Of a DNA stretch of 64,000 bases, positions 34,003 to 43,501 are shown piece by piece. The notes beneath the pieces are model-generated. The model saw only the letters and a list, made by a program, of their open reading frames with translations, was not told where the DNA came from and made no database searches. The stretch is from Pacificitalea manganoxidans (GTDB lineage Bacteria; Pseudomonadota; Alphaproteobacteria; Rhodobacterales; Rhodobacteraceae). The translations under genes were made by a program, and so were the position numbers. The stretch spans positions 496,001 to 560,000 of the forward strand of contig NZ_CP021404.1 in assembly GCF_002504165.1 (NCBI RefSeq), written 5' to 3'. The number at the start of each line of letters is the position of its first letter. Position 1 is the first letter of the stretch.

Positions 34003-34254
34003 TCAGCCGCCGGGCTTCGATTTTTCCAGCGCGTCGAGACGGGCTTTCAGCGCCTCGTTTTCTTCGCGGGCTTTCTGGGCCATGCCGCGCACCGCTTCAA
34101 ATTCGTCACGGGTGACGAAATCGCGGTCGGCCAGCCAGCGGTCAACCCAGCCCTTCATGGCGGTTTCGGCTTCGTCCTTGGCGCCCTGTGCCACGCCCAT
34201 CGCGTTGGTCATCAGCTGCGACATGTCGTCGAAAAACTTGTTCCGGCTTTGCAT
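34003..34254 (-). CDS. ubiK: ubiquinone biosynthesis accessory factor UbiK (membrane fusogenic protein, BMFP)
   Basis: An 83-residue coiled-coil protein. An amphipathic N-terminal helix (FFDDMSQLMTNAMGVAQGA) is followed by a C-terminal coiled coil with the family pattern FVTRDEFEAVRGMAQKAREE. UbiK homologues form trimers and help ubiquinone-synthesis enzymes work at the membrane. The ATG has a GGAG ribosome binding site six bases upstream. It is divergent from lgt, an arrangement common in Rhodobacterales. Confidence 0.88.
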   Translation of the reverse strand: MQSRNKFFDDMSQLMTNAMGVAQGAKDEAETAMKGWVDRWLADRDFVTRDEFEAVRGMAQKAREENEALKARLDALEKSKPGG

Positions 34255-34403
34255 CGGAGGCTCCTGCATCGGTTTCTTCCAATATGGGGCAGGCACCGCC
34301 CGGCCTCAAGGCCGCCGCGGCGGGAATGCCGGGCTGCGTTCACCGCGACGTTCACACAAACGAGCGTTGACTTCGACGCACCGATGCCGGCACATCCGGC
34401 CCC

Positions 34404-35351
34404 ATGCAGGCAATGATCACCTTCCCCGAAATCAACCCCGAGATCTTCTCGCTGGCGCTTGGCGGCTTTGAATTCGCGCTGCGCTGGTATGCGCTGGCTT
34501 ATATCGCGGGGATTCTCGCAGGGTGGTGGATTGCCGTCGTGCTGAACCGCAATCCGGCGCTGTGGCATCGCGGGGTTGCGCCCATGACCCGGTCGCAGGT
34601 CGATGATCTGGTGACATGGGTGATCCTTGGCATCGTGCTGGGCGGGCGGCTGGGCTTCGTGCTGTTCTACCGGCCCGGCTACTATCTGGAAAATCCCGGC
34701 GCGATCCTGCAGCTGTGGCAGGGCGGCATGTCCTTCCATGGCGGGCTTTTGGGCGTCGTGATTAGCGTCGGCATCTTCTCGATCCGGCAATCGCTGCCGA
34801 AACTGTCGATGACCGATGTGCTGGCCTTGTGCGTGCCGCCGGGGCTGTTCTTTGGCCGGTTGGCAAATTTCATCAATGGCGAGTTGTGGGGCCGCCCCAC
34901 CGATGTCCCGTGGGGCATGAAGTTCCCGACCCTGTGCACCAGTCCCATCGCGCAGGGCTGCGAAGTGCCGGGCGCTTGGTTCTACTACGGCAACGAACTG
35001 ACGCGGCATCCCTCGCAATTGTATGAAGCCGTGCTGGAAGGGCTCGTGCTGGGCGGTGTGTTGCTGTGGCTTGCCTATCGGCGCGGCGCGCTGAAACAGC
35101 CGGGGCTGATCGCGGGCGTGTTTTTTGCGGGCTATGGCGCGGCGCGGTTTGTTGTCGAACATTTCCGCCAAGCCGATGCGCAATTCATGTCGCCCGATAA
35201 CCCGCTGGGCTTTGTTATCGGGTCGGGGCAGGTCGGGATCACGATGGGGCAGCTTCTGTCGCTGCCGATGATCGCGCTTGGGCTTGTGCTCATCTGGGTT
35301 TCGCGCCGTCAGCGCGACCGGCGGGAGGTGACCGAGGGCTCCCGCGCGTGA
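34404..35351 (+). CDS. lgt: prolipoprotein diacylglyceryl transferase
   Basis: A 315-residue, seven-helix membrane enzyme that transfers diacylglycerol from phosphatidylglycerol to the lipobox cysteine of prolipoproteins. Motifs are RWYALAYIAGILAGWW, the catalytic-region HGGLLGVVI, and the Lgt signature GRLANFINGELWGRPTD with the essential Arg and Asn/Glu. The C-terminal ARFVVEHFRQAD is also conserved. It overlaps the next gene by GTGA, forming lgt-midA-pgeF. An ATG three codons downstream is an alternative start. Confidence 0.96.
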   Translation: MQAMITFPEINPEIFSLALGGFEFALRWYALAYIAGILAGWWIAVVLNRNPALWHRGVAPMTRSQVDDLVTWVILGIVLGGRLGFVLFYRPGYYLENPGAILQLWQGGMSFHGGLLGVVISVGIFSIRQSLPKLSMTDVLALCVPPGLFFGRLANFINGELWGRPTDVPWGMKFPTLCTSPIAQGCEVPGAWFYYGNELTRHPSQLYEAVLEGLVLGGVLLWLAYRRGALKQPGLIAGVFFAGYGAARFVVEHFRQADAQFMSPDNPLGFVIGSGQVGITMGQLLSLPMIALGLVLIWVSRRQRDRREVTEGSRA

Positions 35352-36448
35352 GCGCCGAGGTTCCCCTCCGCACCCCGCCGCTGGCCCGGCTCATCGCGGA
35401 GCGCATCGCGCTGACCGGGCCGATGCCGCTGTCGGACTATATGGCGGAATGCCTGCTGCATCCCGAACATGGCTACTACAGCCGGGGCGAGGCGTTTGGC
35501 GTCGCCGGGGATTTCACTACGGCACCGGAAATCAGCCAGATGTTCGGGGAATTGATCGGGCTGGCGCTGGCGCAGGCGTGGCTGGACCAAGGCCGCCCCT
35601 CGCCCTTCGTGTTGGCCGAGCTTGGCCCCGGTCGCGGCACGCTCATGGCCGACCTGCTGCGCGCCACGCGGGCGATGCCCGGCTTTCACGCCGCGGCGCG
35701 GATCGTGCTGGTCGAAGCAAGCCCGGCATTGCGCGAGACGCAGGCGCGGGCGCTGACCGGCTATCCGGTGGAATGGGCCGACAGCGTCGCCGATCTTCCC
35801 GATCTGCCGCTGTTCTTGATCGCCAACGAATTTTTCGACGCGCTGCCGATCCGCCAGTTTCACCGCGCGCCCGAAGGCTGGGCCGAGGTGATGGTGCAGC
35901 GCGCGGAAACCGGGCTGTGCTTTGGCCTGTCTGCCGCTGCGCCGCGCGCGCCGTTGATGCACCGGCTTGCCGATACCGCGCCGGGGGACATCGTCGAACA
36001 TTGCCCGGCACTTGCCCCCGCCACCACCGACCTTGCCTCACGCATTGCGGCACGGGGCGGCGTGGCGCTGATTTTCGACTACGGCGACGCGGTTTCGCGG
36101 GGGGACACGTTGCAGGCACTGCGCGACCATGCCCCCGTGCATCCGCTTGCCCATCCCGGCGAGGACGATCTGACCGCCCATGTGGATTTCGCCGAAATCG
36201 CCCGTGCCGCCCATGCAGCTGGCGCGACGGCGAGCGCCATGATGGGGCAGGGCGCATGGCTAGAGCGTTTGGGCATTACCGCGCGCGCCAAGGCGCTGGC
36301 CAAGCGGATGGACACCGACGAGGCGCTTCGCTCCCATATCGCCGCACATCGTCGCTTGACCCACCCGGCGGAAATGGGTTCGCTCTTCAAGACGATCGCA
36401 ATCACCCCGAACGGTGCTCCTCAGGCCCCAGGATACGATCCCGCATGA
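35348..36448 (+). CDS. SAM-dependent methyltransferase, MidA/NDUFAF7 family
   Basis: A 366-residue class I methyltransferase. The family signature is ECLLHPEHGYYSRGEAFGVA, with GDFTTAPEISQMFGELIGLA. The SAM motif is LAELGPGRGTLMADLL (about residues 87-102), and IANEFFDALPIRQF follows. NDUFAF7 dimethylates an arginine of a complex I subunit in mitochondria; a similar job is likely here. The start is GTG, overlapping the lgt stop. The pgeF ATG overlaps its own stop. Confidence 0.92.
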   Translation: MSAEVPLRTPPLARLIAERIALTGPMPLSDYMAECLLHPEHGYYSRGEAFGVAGDFTTAPEISQMFGELIGLALAQAWLDQGRPSPFVLAELGPGRGTLMADLLRATRAMPGFHAAARIVLVEASPALRETQARALTGYPVEWADSVADLPDLPLFLIANEFFDALPIRQFHRAPEGWAEVMVQRAETGLCFGLSAAAPRAPLMHRLADTAPGDIVEHCPALAPATTDLASRIAARGGVALIFDYGDAVSRGDTLQALRDHAPVHPLAHPGEDDLTAHVDFAEIARAAHAAGATASAMMGQGAWLERLGITARAKALAKRMDTDEALRSHIAAHRRLTHPAEMGSLFKTIAITPNGAPQAPGYDPA

Positions 36449-37200
36449 TGCTCGAAATCATTACCCACCAAGCGCTGTCCCCCGCGTTGCATGGCTTCTT
36501 CACCCGCAAGGGAGGGGCGTCTTCGGGCGTGTTTGCCGGGCTGAATTGCGGGATGGGCAGTTCGGATCAGGAATCGGCGGTCATCGTCAATCGCGAGCGC
36601 GTGGCGTCTGCCATGTATGCACTGCCCGAAGATATGCAGGCCGTGACGCAGGTGCATTCGGCGGATGTTGTCGCGGTCGAGGTGGCAACCGAGGATCGCC
36701 CCCGCGCCGACGCGCTGGTCACCGCGACCCCCGGCGTGGTGCTGACGGTGTTGACTGCCGATTGCCAGCCGGTGCTGTTTGCCGATCTCGAAGGCGGCGT
36801 CGTCGGTGCGGCCCATGCCGGATGGCGCGGCACGCTTGACGGCGTGCTCGAAGCGACGGTCGAAGCGATGATCGATCTTGGCGCGGATCGGGAGCGGATC
36901 ACCGCCATTGTCGGACCGTCGATTTCGCAGGCCGCCTATGAGGTGGGTCCAGATTTCATGGACACCTTCATGATGGCCGACCCGGACGCGCAGCGCTTCT
37001 TTGCGCAGGGAAAGGGGGATCGGGTGCAGTTCGATCTGCCGGGCTACGGCGTGCATCGGTTGCGCGAAACTGGGATCGGCTACGCGGAATGGACCCGGCA
37101 TTGCACCTATGCCGATCCGGATCGGTTCTATTCCTTCCGCCGTGCGACCCATCGCGGCGAGGCCGATTACGGCCGTCTGCTGTCCGCGATCAAGCTCTGA
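36445..37200 (+). CDS. pgeF: peptidoglycan editing factor PgeF (DUF152 / YfiH, multicopper-oxidase-like)
   Basis: A 251-residue DUF152 protein. Family motifs are GFFTRKGGASSGVFAGLNCG, the metal-binding VLTADCQPVLFAD and GAAHAGWRGT, GPSISQAAYEVG and the C-terminal HCTYADPDRFYSFRR. The fold carries a His/Cys metal site and has purine nucleoside phosphorylase or laccase-like activity in vitro; E. coli YfiH trims serine-containing peptidoglycan precursors. Start ATGATG overlaps the midA stop. A much longer open frame extends upstream through midA in another frame and is not real. Confidence 0.92.
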   Translation: MMLEIITHQALSPALHGFFTRKGGASSGVFAGLNCGMGSSDQESAVIVNRERVASAMYALPEDMQAVTQVHSADVVAVEVATEDRPRADALVTATPGVVLTVLTADCQPVLFADLEGGVVGAAHAGWRGTLDGVLEATVEAMIDLGADRERITAIVGPSISQAAYEVGPDFMDTFMMADPDAQRFFAQGKGDRVQFDLPGYGVHRLRETGIGYAEWTRHCTYADPDRFYSFRRATHRGEADYGRLLSAIKL

Positions 37201-37395
37201 CCTCGGCGGTCGCGGACGCGACCCGGCTCGGCCATATCTTCGCCAAGTTCTAGGGCCATGGTTAACCACGGCCGCGTCAACGCCGAAGGTCCGCCCCGTG
37301 GGGCTGGCCCCGGCGATGCGACACCAACACATACAGATCCGACCCGGCGGAACGGCTGCCGACTGGCGCGGAGAGCAGATAAGAAGGGCAATGCA

Positions 37396-37575
37396 ATGCT
37401 GGAACGCCGCTGGATGGCATGGATCCGCGACGAGGCTGCCACGCTGGTGACCCCACCGGCATGGCAGCGAGGTCGCGTACGCGCGGTCATGATCGTGCGA
37501 CGTGAAAATAATGTGGAACCGAAGCGCGTTTCGGATCGTTACGACCAAGATCCCGCAGCGCGTCACAGCGCGTAA
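37396..37575 (+). CDS. hypothetical 59-residue protein
   Basis: The frame begins MLERRWMAWIRDEAATLV and ends PAARHSA, preceded by AAGAAGG at a workable distance. It is basic, with no membrane segment or known motif. It sits just upstream of the candidate RNA hairpins. The frame may be chance; no family is recognised. Confidence 0.25.
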   Translation: MLERRWMAWIRDEAATLVTPPAWQRGRVRAVMIVRRENNVEPKRVSDRYDQDPAARHSA

Positions 37576-37592
37576 GGGAGTTTTCCCCGTTC

Positions 37593-37667
37593 GGTGCGAC
37601 GCCTGAACCACGTCGCACCAACCCTCGTGGCCCCGTCATGCCCCTCGCATGGCGGGGTTTCCCTTTT
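37593..37667 (+). ncRNA. candidate small RNA or leader: double hairpin with terminator
   Basis: GGTGCGACG at 37593-37601 pairs perfectly with CGTCGCACC at 37611-37619. It is followed by a second stem, CCCCGTCATG at 37631-37640 with CATGGCGGGG at 37648-37657 (one wobble), and then TTTCCCTTTT. The second stem has the form of a rho-independent terminator, yet no convincing gene precedes it. This is the pattern expected of a small RNA 3' end. Confidence 0.4.
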
Positions 37668-37948
37668 CGGGCGTCGGGAACGGCGGGGCAGGGGCATCTC
37701 AGGTCTCAGGCCAGATTTTCGCCACAGTGATCCAAGCGAATCGCAAAGCCCTCCGCGCACGCCGCGCGCGTAATTAGGGTGCCGCAGCGAAACAAAAGCG
37801 CCCGCATCGACGGATTGGTCGGGAAATGGCGGGTTTGGGGCGCCGATTTAAATAAGGTTTTGACAAATCTGGCAAGTTTGGGGCAATCATGGGGGCAGGA
37901 TCAGCGACTTAGATCGCGGTCCCGTCTTTCAGGACTGCTCGTTCAGAT

Positions 37949-37996
37949 GGGCGATCTCATCGTGTTTAGCCTCGACACGGATCTCTGAGATCGCCC
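37949..37996. repeat. large two-step hairpin
   Basis: Perfect 11-base arms GGGCGATCTCA and TGAGATCGCCC enclose an inner stem CGTGT/ACACG with a 9-base loop. A T-tract is absent. It lies about 90 bp downstream of TTGACA at about 37860 and 76 bp from the lrp stop. It may be a structured RNA or a recombination/binding site. Confidence 0.45.
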
Positions 37997-38071
37997 GCCT
38001 GCACCCCCCCCTCCATCTTCATCACGCATACCGACAAACCGCGTTTGGTATGTCCGTCAGGGTCGTTGAGG

Positions 38072-38572
38072 TCAGGCGCTTTTGGCGAGCCTGTCTTCCA
38101 GCACCTCGAACGGCACGGCGGGCTCGTCCTTGGCATTGCGGATAACGAGCGAAGTTTTGACGCTGGCCACATTTGGCGCGGCGGTCAGATGCTCGGTCAG
38201 GAAGCTCTGGAACGTCGACAGGTCCGGGGCGACGCATTTCAGGATGAAATCGATCTCGCCGTTCAGCATGTGGCATTCGCGCACAAGCGGCCATTCCCGG
38301 CATTTCTGCTCGAACGCCGACAGATCGACCTCCGCCTGACTGCTAAGCCCGACCAGTGCGAAAACCTGCACCTCGAACCCCAGTTCGCGCGCGTCAATAT
38401 CGGCATGATAGCCACGGATCAGGCCTGCTTCCTCCAGCGTGCGCACACGGCGCAGGCAGGGGGGGGCGGAGATGCCGACCCGCTTGGCCAATTCCACATT
38501 GGTCATCCGGCCATCGGCCTGAAGTTCGGCGAGGATCTTACGATCGATGGGGTCAAGCTTGACGGTTGGCAT
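38072..38572 (-). CDS. Lrp/AsnC-family transcriptional regulator
   Basis: A 166-residue Lrp-type protein. The N-terminal HTH (LDPIDRKILAELQADGRMTN, LAKRVGISAPPCLRRVRTLE) and C-terminal RAM domain (FEVQVFALVGLSSQ, ECHMLNGEIDFILKCVAPDL) are intact. It is divergent from trxB, 223 bp apart. Such regulators respond to amino acids; its target cannot be told. The start MPTVKLDPIDR was preferred over an ATG seven codons upstream because it matches the family N terminus. Confidence 0.92.
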   Translation of the reverse strand: MPTVKLDPIDRKILAELQADGRMTNVELAKRVGISAPPCLRRVRTLEEAGLIRGYHADIDARELGFEVQVFALVGLSSQAEVDLSAFEQKCREWPLVRECHMLNGEIDFILKCVAPDLSTFQSFLTEHLTAAPNVASVKTSLVIRNAKDEPAVPFEVLEDRLAKSA

Positions 38573-38600
38573 GAGCGCTCCTTGAATTTGCATATGATAG

Positions 38601-39788
<1,188 letters not shown>

Positions 39789-39880
39789 GCCTCCTCACGC
39801 AGCCGGGACGGTGATGTGTCATGGTTTCGGATGCGCGAAAAATCGTTCGCTAATCCGGCGATCCTCTCGAATATCGAACC

Positions 39881-39907
39881 AAAGGACGCGGTAATCCGCG
39901 TCCTTTT
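39881..39907 (+). terminator. rho-independent terminator downstream of trxB
   Basis: GGACGCGG pairs perfectly with CCGCGTCC across a TAAT loop, with AAA before and TTTT after. It is usable in both directions. The 130 bp that follow before the sat-cysC start hold no gene. Confidence 0.88.
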
Positions 39908-40039
39908 GGTCTCAATCCCCCTATTTCGTCAGCGTTTCCTTGAGTTCTTCGAGGCAGAATGGTCAAAGGCGCCCCAACACCCGCGCCGGGTGGGAGGTGC
40001 GGCGCACCTGTCCGAATGCAATCCGAAGTGGTTACACCG

Positions 40040-41752
40040 ATGTCCAATCTTGCCCCCGTCCCCGAGCTTTACGTCTCCTACGAAAGCGCCCAGAAACTAA
40101 AGGTCGAGGCCGGCGACCTGCTGAGCTGGGATCTGACCCCGCGCCAGATCTGCGACCTTGAACTGCTGATGAACGGCGGGTTCAACCCGCTCAAGGGCTT
40201 CCTGACCGAAGCCGATTACGACAGCGTTGTGGACAATATGCGCACCGCCGATGGTGCGCTGTGGCCCATGCCCATCACCCTCGACGTGTCCGAGAAATTC
40301 GCTGATGGCGTCGAGCCGGGCACCGACATCGCGCTGCGCGACCAAGAAGGCGTGATCCTCGCCATCCTGTCCGTTACCGATAAATGGGTGCCGAACAAGG
40401 CGCGCGAGGCGGAGAAGGTTTTCGGCGCTGACGATGAGGCGCATCCGGCGGTGAACTACCTGCACAACATTGCGGGTCCGGTTTATCTCGGCGGTCCGAT
40501 CACCGGCATCCAGCAGCCCGTGCATTATGACTTCAAAGCGCGCCGCGACACGCCCAACGAGTTGCGCACCTTCCTGCGCAAGATGGGCTGGCGCCGCATC
40601 GTCGCGTTCCAGACCCGCAACCCGCTGCACCGCGCGCATCAGGAGCTGACCTTCCGTGCCGCGCGCGAAAGCCAAGCGAACCTGCTGATCCATCCGGTCG
40701 TCGGCATGACCAAGCCGGGCGATGTAGATCACTTCACCCGCGTGCGCTGCTACGAGGCGGTGCTGGACAAATACCCCGCCGCCACCACCACGATGAGCCT
40801 GCTGCCGCTGGCCATGCGTATGGCTGGTCCGCGTGAGGCCGTCTGGCACGGGCTGATCCGGAAAAACTATGGCGTCACCCACTTCATCGTTGGGCGCGAT
40901 CACGCCGGTCCGGGCAAAAACAGCCAGGGCGAAGACTTCTACGGCCCCTATGACGCGCAGGATCTGTTCCGCGAGCACGAGGCCGAGATGGGCATCGAAA
41001 TGGTGCCGTTCAAACACATGGTTTATGTCGAGGAGCGCGCGCAATACGAGCCCGCGGACGAGATCGCCGACAAGGATAAGGTCACGATCCTCAACATTTC
41101 GGGCACCGAACTGCGCCGCCGTCTGGCCGAAGGTCTGGAAATCCCGGAATGGTTCTCCTTCCCCGAGGTGGTGTCCGAGCTTCGCAAAACCCGTCCGCCG
41201 CGGGCCAAGCAGGGCTTCACCGTGTTTTTCACCGGCTTCTCCGGGTCCGGCAAATCCACCATCGCCAACGCGCTGATGGTCAAGCTGATGGAAGCGGGCG
41301 GTCGCCCGGTGACGTTGCTCGACGGGGATATCGTGCGCAAGAATCTCAGCTCCGAACTGGGCTTCTCCAAGGAGCATCGTGACCTGAACATCCGCCGTAT
41401 CGGCTATGTCGCGTCCGAGATCACCAAAAACGGCGGCATCGCCATCTGCGCACCCATCGCGCCCTATGCCGCCACCCGCCGCGCCGTCCGTCAGGATGTC
41501 GAGGAATATGGCGCCTTTGTCGAAATCCACGTCGCCACCCCGATCGAGGTCTGCGAAGCACGCGACCGCAAGGGCCTCTATAAGCTGGCGCGCGAGGGCA
41601 AGATCAAGGAATTCACCGGCATCTCCGACCCCTACGATGTGCCCGAAAACCCCGAATTGCGGGTCGAGACGGAAAATGTCGATGTGGATCACTGCGCCCA
41701 TCAGGTGCTGCTGAAGCTCGAAGCCATGGGTCTTTTCAGCGGCCAGAGCTAG
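40040..41752 (+). CDS. bifunctional sulfate adenylyltransferase / adenylylsulfate kinase
   Basis: A 570-residue fusion. Residues 1-390 form ATP sulfurylase of the Sat (not CysDN) type, with FQTRNPLHRAHQELTFRAA as the ATP-binding HxxH region and VGRDHAGPGKNSQG. Residues 395-570 form APS kinase with the P-loop FFTGFSGSGKSTIANAL and EIHVATPIEVCEARDRKGLY. It makes APS and then PAPS from sulfate. The start MSNLAPVPELYVSYESAQKL was chosen; an upstream extension in the same frame is out of character. It is followed by a bidirectional terminator. Confidence 0.95.
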   Translation: MSNLAPVPELYVSYESAQKLKVEAGDLLSWDLTPRQICDLELLMNGGFNPLKGFLTEADYDSVVDNMRTADGALWPMPITLDVSEKFADGVEPGTDIALRDQEGVILAILSVTDKWVPNKAREAEKVFGADDEAHPAVNYLHNIAGPVYLGGPITGIQQPVHYDFKARRDTPNELRTFLRKMGWRRIVAFQTRNPLHRAHQELTFRAARESQANLLIHPVVGMTKPGDVDHFTRVRCYEAVLDKYPAATTTMSLLPLAMRMAGPREAVWHGLIRKNYGVTHFIVGRDHAGPGKNSQGEDFYGPYDAQDLFREHEAEMGIEMVPFKHMVYVEERAQYEPADEIADKDKVTILNISGTELRRRLAEGLEIPEWFSFPEVVSELRKTRPPRAKQGFTVFFTGFSGSGKSTIANALMVKLMEAGGRPVTLLDGDIVRKNLSSELGFSKEHRDLNIRRIGYVASEITKNGGIAICAPIAPYAATRRAVRQDVEEYGAFVEIHVATPIEVCEARDRKGLYKLAREGKIKEFTGISDPYDVPENPELRVETENVDVDHCAHQVLLKLEAMGLFSGQS

Positions 41753-41778
41753 GGCTTGCGGCCCACAGCCCCAATAAA

Positions 41779-41809
41779 AAGCCCCGCAGGTTCGACCTGC
41801 GGGGCTTTT
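41779..41809. terminator. bidirectional terminator between sat-cysC and DUF1150
   Basis: AAGCCCCGCAGGT pairs with ACCTGCGGGGCTT across TCG and is flanked by A and T runs. Confidence 0.92.
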
Positions 41810-41844
41810 GCATTCTGGTGCGCCGGGGGTAGCCCGGTCGCGGG

Positions 41845-42081
41845 TCAGTGCACGGCGACGGGCGTCAGATCGTTCTGCCGCGCCAGCACAAAGGCCAGAT
41901 GGCGGTCGCCGACCAGCGCCAGACGTTCGCCATCTTCGCTATGCACGGCGTAAAGCTGCTTGCGGCCCATGGCCTGTTCCTGAACCTCCTCGGGGAGGTC
42001 TTCGACATCTACAGCACGCACATAGACGATTGCCTTCTGGGCGATTTCGGCCTCGGCGCCGAAGGGATATTCGGTGTCCAT
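41845..42081 (-). CDS. DUF1150 family protein
   Basis: A 78-residue acidic protein of the alphaproteobacterial DUF1150 family. The segment AIVYVRAVDVEDLPEEVQEQ and the C-terminal RLALVGDRHLAFVLARQNDL are recognisable. Family members follow small heat-shock protein genes. Here it lies 16 bp downstream of hsp20 and is likely heat-induced. Its function is unknown. Confidence 0.85.
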   Translation of the reverse strand: MDTEYPFGAEAEIAQKAIVYVRAVDVEDLPEEVQEQAMGRKQLYAVHSEDGERLALVGDRHLAFVLARQNDLTPVAVH

Positions 42082-42097
42082 ATCTGCTTTCCTTCCT

Positions 42098-42511
42098 TCA
42101 GCTCCGGGTTATCGGGATTGTGTGAACAACGGTTTCAGGGGCGCTTCGTTCCAGATCGAGGTGCAAAAGCCCGTTTTCAAGCGTTGCGCCGGTCACATCG
42201 ACACCCTCCGCAAGCACGAAGCTGCGCTGAAACTGACGCGCCGCGATGCCCCGGTGCAGGAAAACCCGCTCCCCGCTGTCATCGGTTTGGCGGCCCCGGA
42301 TCACCAGTTGGCGCGCCTCTAGGGTGATCGACAGATCGGCGTCCGAAAACCCGGCCACGGCCAGCGTGATGCGATAACTGAGATCGCTTTTCTGTTCGAT
42401 GTTGTAGGGGGGATATCCGTCATTGCCGGTCTTGGCAGTGCGTTCGACCAGCCGTTCAAGCTGCTCGAACCCCAAAAGGAAGGGGTGCGACCCCAGTGTC
42501 GTCTTGCTCAT
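42098..42511 (-). CDS. small heat-shock protein Hsp20 (IbpA-type)
   Basis: A 137-residue alpha-crystallin-domain chaperone. The crystallin core spans about 35-125, with PPYNIEQKSDLSYRITLAVAG, LVIRGRQTDD, RGIAARQFQRSFVLAEGVDV and the C-terminal anchoring motif IPI at the end. It binds unfolding proteins without ATP. An RpoH-like promoter lies upstream. The start MSKTTLGSHPF matches the family; the longer upstream frame contains the promoter. Confidence 0.92.
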   Translation of the reverse strand: MSKTTLGSHPFLLGFEQLERLVERTAKTGNDGYPPYNIEQKSDLSYRITLAVAGFSDADLSITLEARQLVIRGRQTDDSGERVFLHRGIAARQFQRSFVLAEGVDVTGATLENGLLHLDLERSAPETVVHTIPITRS

Positions 42512-42582
42512 AATGGCACGGTCCTTGTCGAAGCGACGATGCATTCGGAAGGCCCCGGAACTGGCGGCCTCCGTCCGTTTCA

Positions 42583-42611
42583 ATATGGGGAGCGCCTGCG
42601 CGCGACGCAAG
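42583..42611 (-). promoter_or_regulatory. RpoH (heat-shock) type promoter of hsp20
   Basis: On the minus strand CTTGCG, 15 bases, then CCCCATAT, close to the sigma-32 consensus CTTGAA and CCCCATnT. It sits 72 bp before the hsp20 start. Confidence 0.55.
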
Positions 42612-42699
42612 AACTGCGCCTGAGGCGACGCCAGCGTTGCGTGAAAGGCGCGGCTCGGTGTATGTGTCGGCGTGACCCCGACCCAAGATTGTCCGCCTT

Positions 42700-42915
42700 A
42701 TGAACGCACCCAGTGAAATGAACCATGACGAGGTGCTGAAGGTGCGCCTCGAAGTGCTGAAGCGCGAGCATCGCGATCTCGACGAGGCGATTGCGGCGCT
42801 GCAACGGGGCACGGCGGATCAATTCACCCTGCAACGGCTGAAGCGGCAGAAGCTGCATCTGAAGGATCAGATCGCCCGCGTCGAGGATGAGCTTTACCCC
42901 GATATCATCGCTTGA
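42700..42915 (+). CDS. DUF465 / YdcH-family small protein
   Basis: A 71-residue, highly helical protein with the DUF465 pattern LKREHRDLDEAIAALQRGTA and LQRLKRQKLHLKDQIARVED. The family is widespread and its function is unknown. It is divergent from hsp20 and 97 bp upstream of purE. Confidence 0.85.
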   Translation: MNAPSEMNHDEVLKVRLEVLKREHRDLDEAIAALQRGTADQFTLQRLKRQKLHLKDQIARVEDELYPDIIA

Positions 42916-43012
42916 TCCTGCCGCCGCGCGCGGCGTTTCCGCATGATTGCACCCGTTCCGCATCCGGCTATAGTGCGCGCTCATTTCCGCAGGCTTCAGG
43001 GGGCTAGGCGAC

Positions 43013-43501
43013 GTGTCAGGACCAGATATCGGGATCATCATGGGCAGTCAGTCCGACTGGCCGACGATGAAACGCGCAGCCGAGCTGCTGGACGAACTGG
43101 GGATCAGCTACGAGGCGCGCATCGTCTCGGCGCACCGCACACCCGACAGGCTGTGGAGCTACGGCAAGGACGCGGCGGGTCGCGGGCTGAAAGCGATCAT
43201 CGCCGGGGCCGGTGGCGCGGCACATCTGCCCGGCATGATGGCGTCCAAGACCCGCATCCCGGTCATCGGCGTGCCGATCCAGACCCGCGCCCTGTCGGGG
43301 GTCGACAGCCTCTATTCCATCGTGCAGATGCCGCGCGGCTATCCGGTCGCGACGATGGCCATCGGGGAGGCAGGCGCCGCCAATGCCGCGCTGATGGCGG
43401 CAGGCATCCTTGGCATCACCGACCCCGCTCTGGCCGAGCGTCTCGACAGTTGGCGCGCGGCGTTGTCGGCCTCGATCCCGGAGGAGCCGCAGGATGACTG
43501 A
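43013..43501 (+). CDS. purE: N5-carboxyaminoimidazole ribonucleotide mutase
   Basis: A 162-residue class I PurE that moves the carboxylate from N5 to C4 of the imidazole ring in purine synthesis. Motifs are [19 protein letters not shown] (substrate phosphate), SAHRTPDRL with the catalytic His, and [15 protein letters not shown]. The GTG start is preceded by GGGGGCTAGGCGA. It overlaps purK by 8 bp, as is usual for the pair. Confidence 0.95.
   Translation: MSGPDIGIIMGSQSDWPTMKRAAELLDELGISYEARIVSAHRTPDRLWSYGKDAAGRGLKAIIAGAGGAAHLPGMMASKTRIPVIGVPIQTRALSGVDSLYSIVQMPRGYPVATMAIGEAGAANAALMAAGILGITDPALAERLDSWRAALSASIPEEPQDD

Larger units (their letters stand above)
37201..38071. other. gene-poor stretch between pgeF and lrp
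   Basis: These 871 bp separate two convergent genes and contain no recognisable protein. I see one weak small open frame, a hairpin pair ending in a terminator-like structure, and a second large inverted repeat. The part around 37840-37900 is locally AT-rich, with TTGACA on the plus strand. Confidence 0.6.

Noticed and set aside
35449-36444. Possible long N-terminal extension of pgeF
   Set aside because: It runs through midA in another frame and is Arg-rich. The family start is ATGATG at 36445.
37779-37988. 69-codon frame in the gene-poor region
   Set aside because: It has a non-ATG start, no ribosome binding site, and ends inside the large hairpin.
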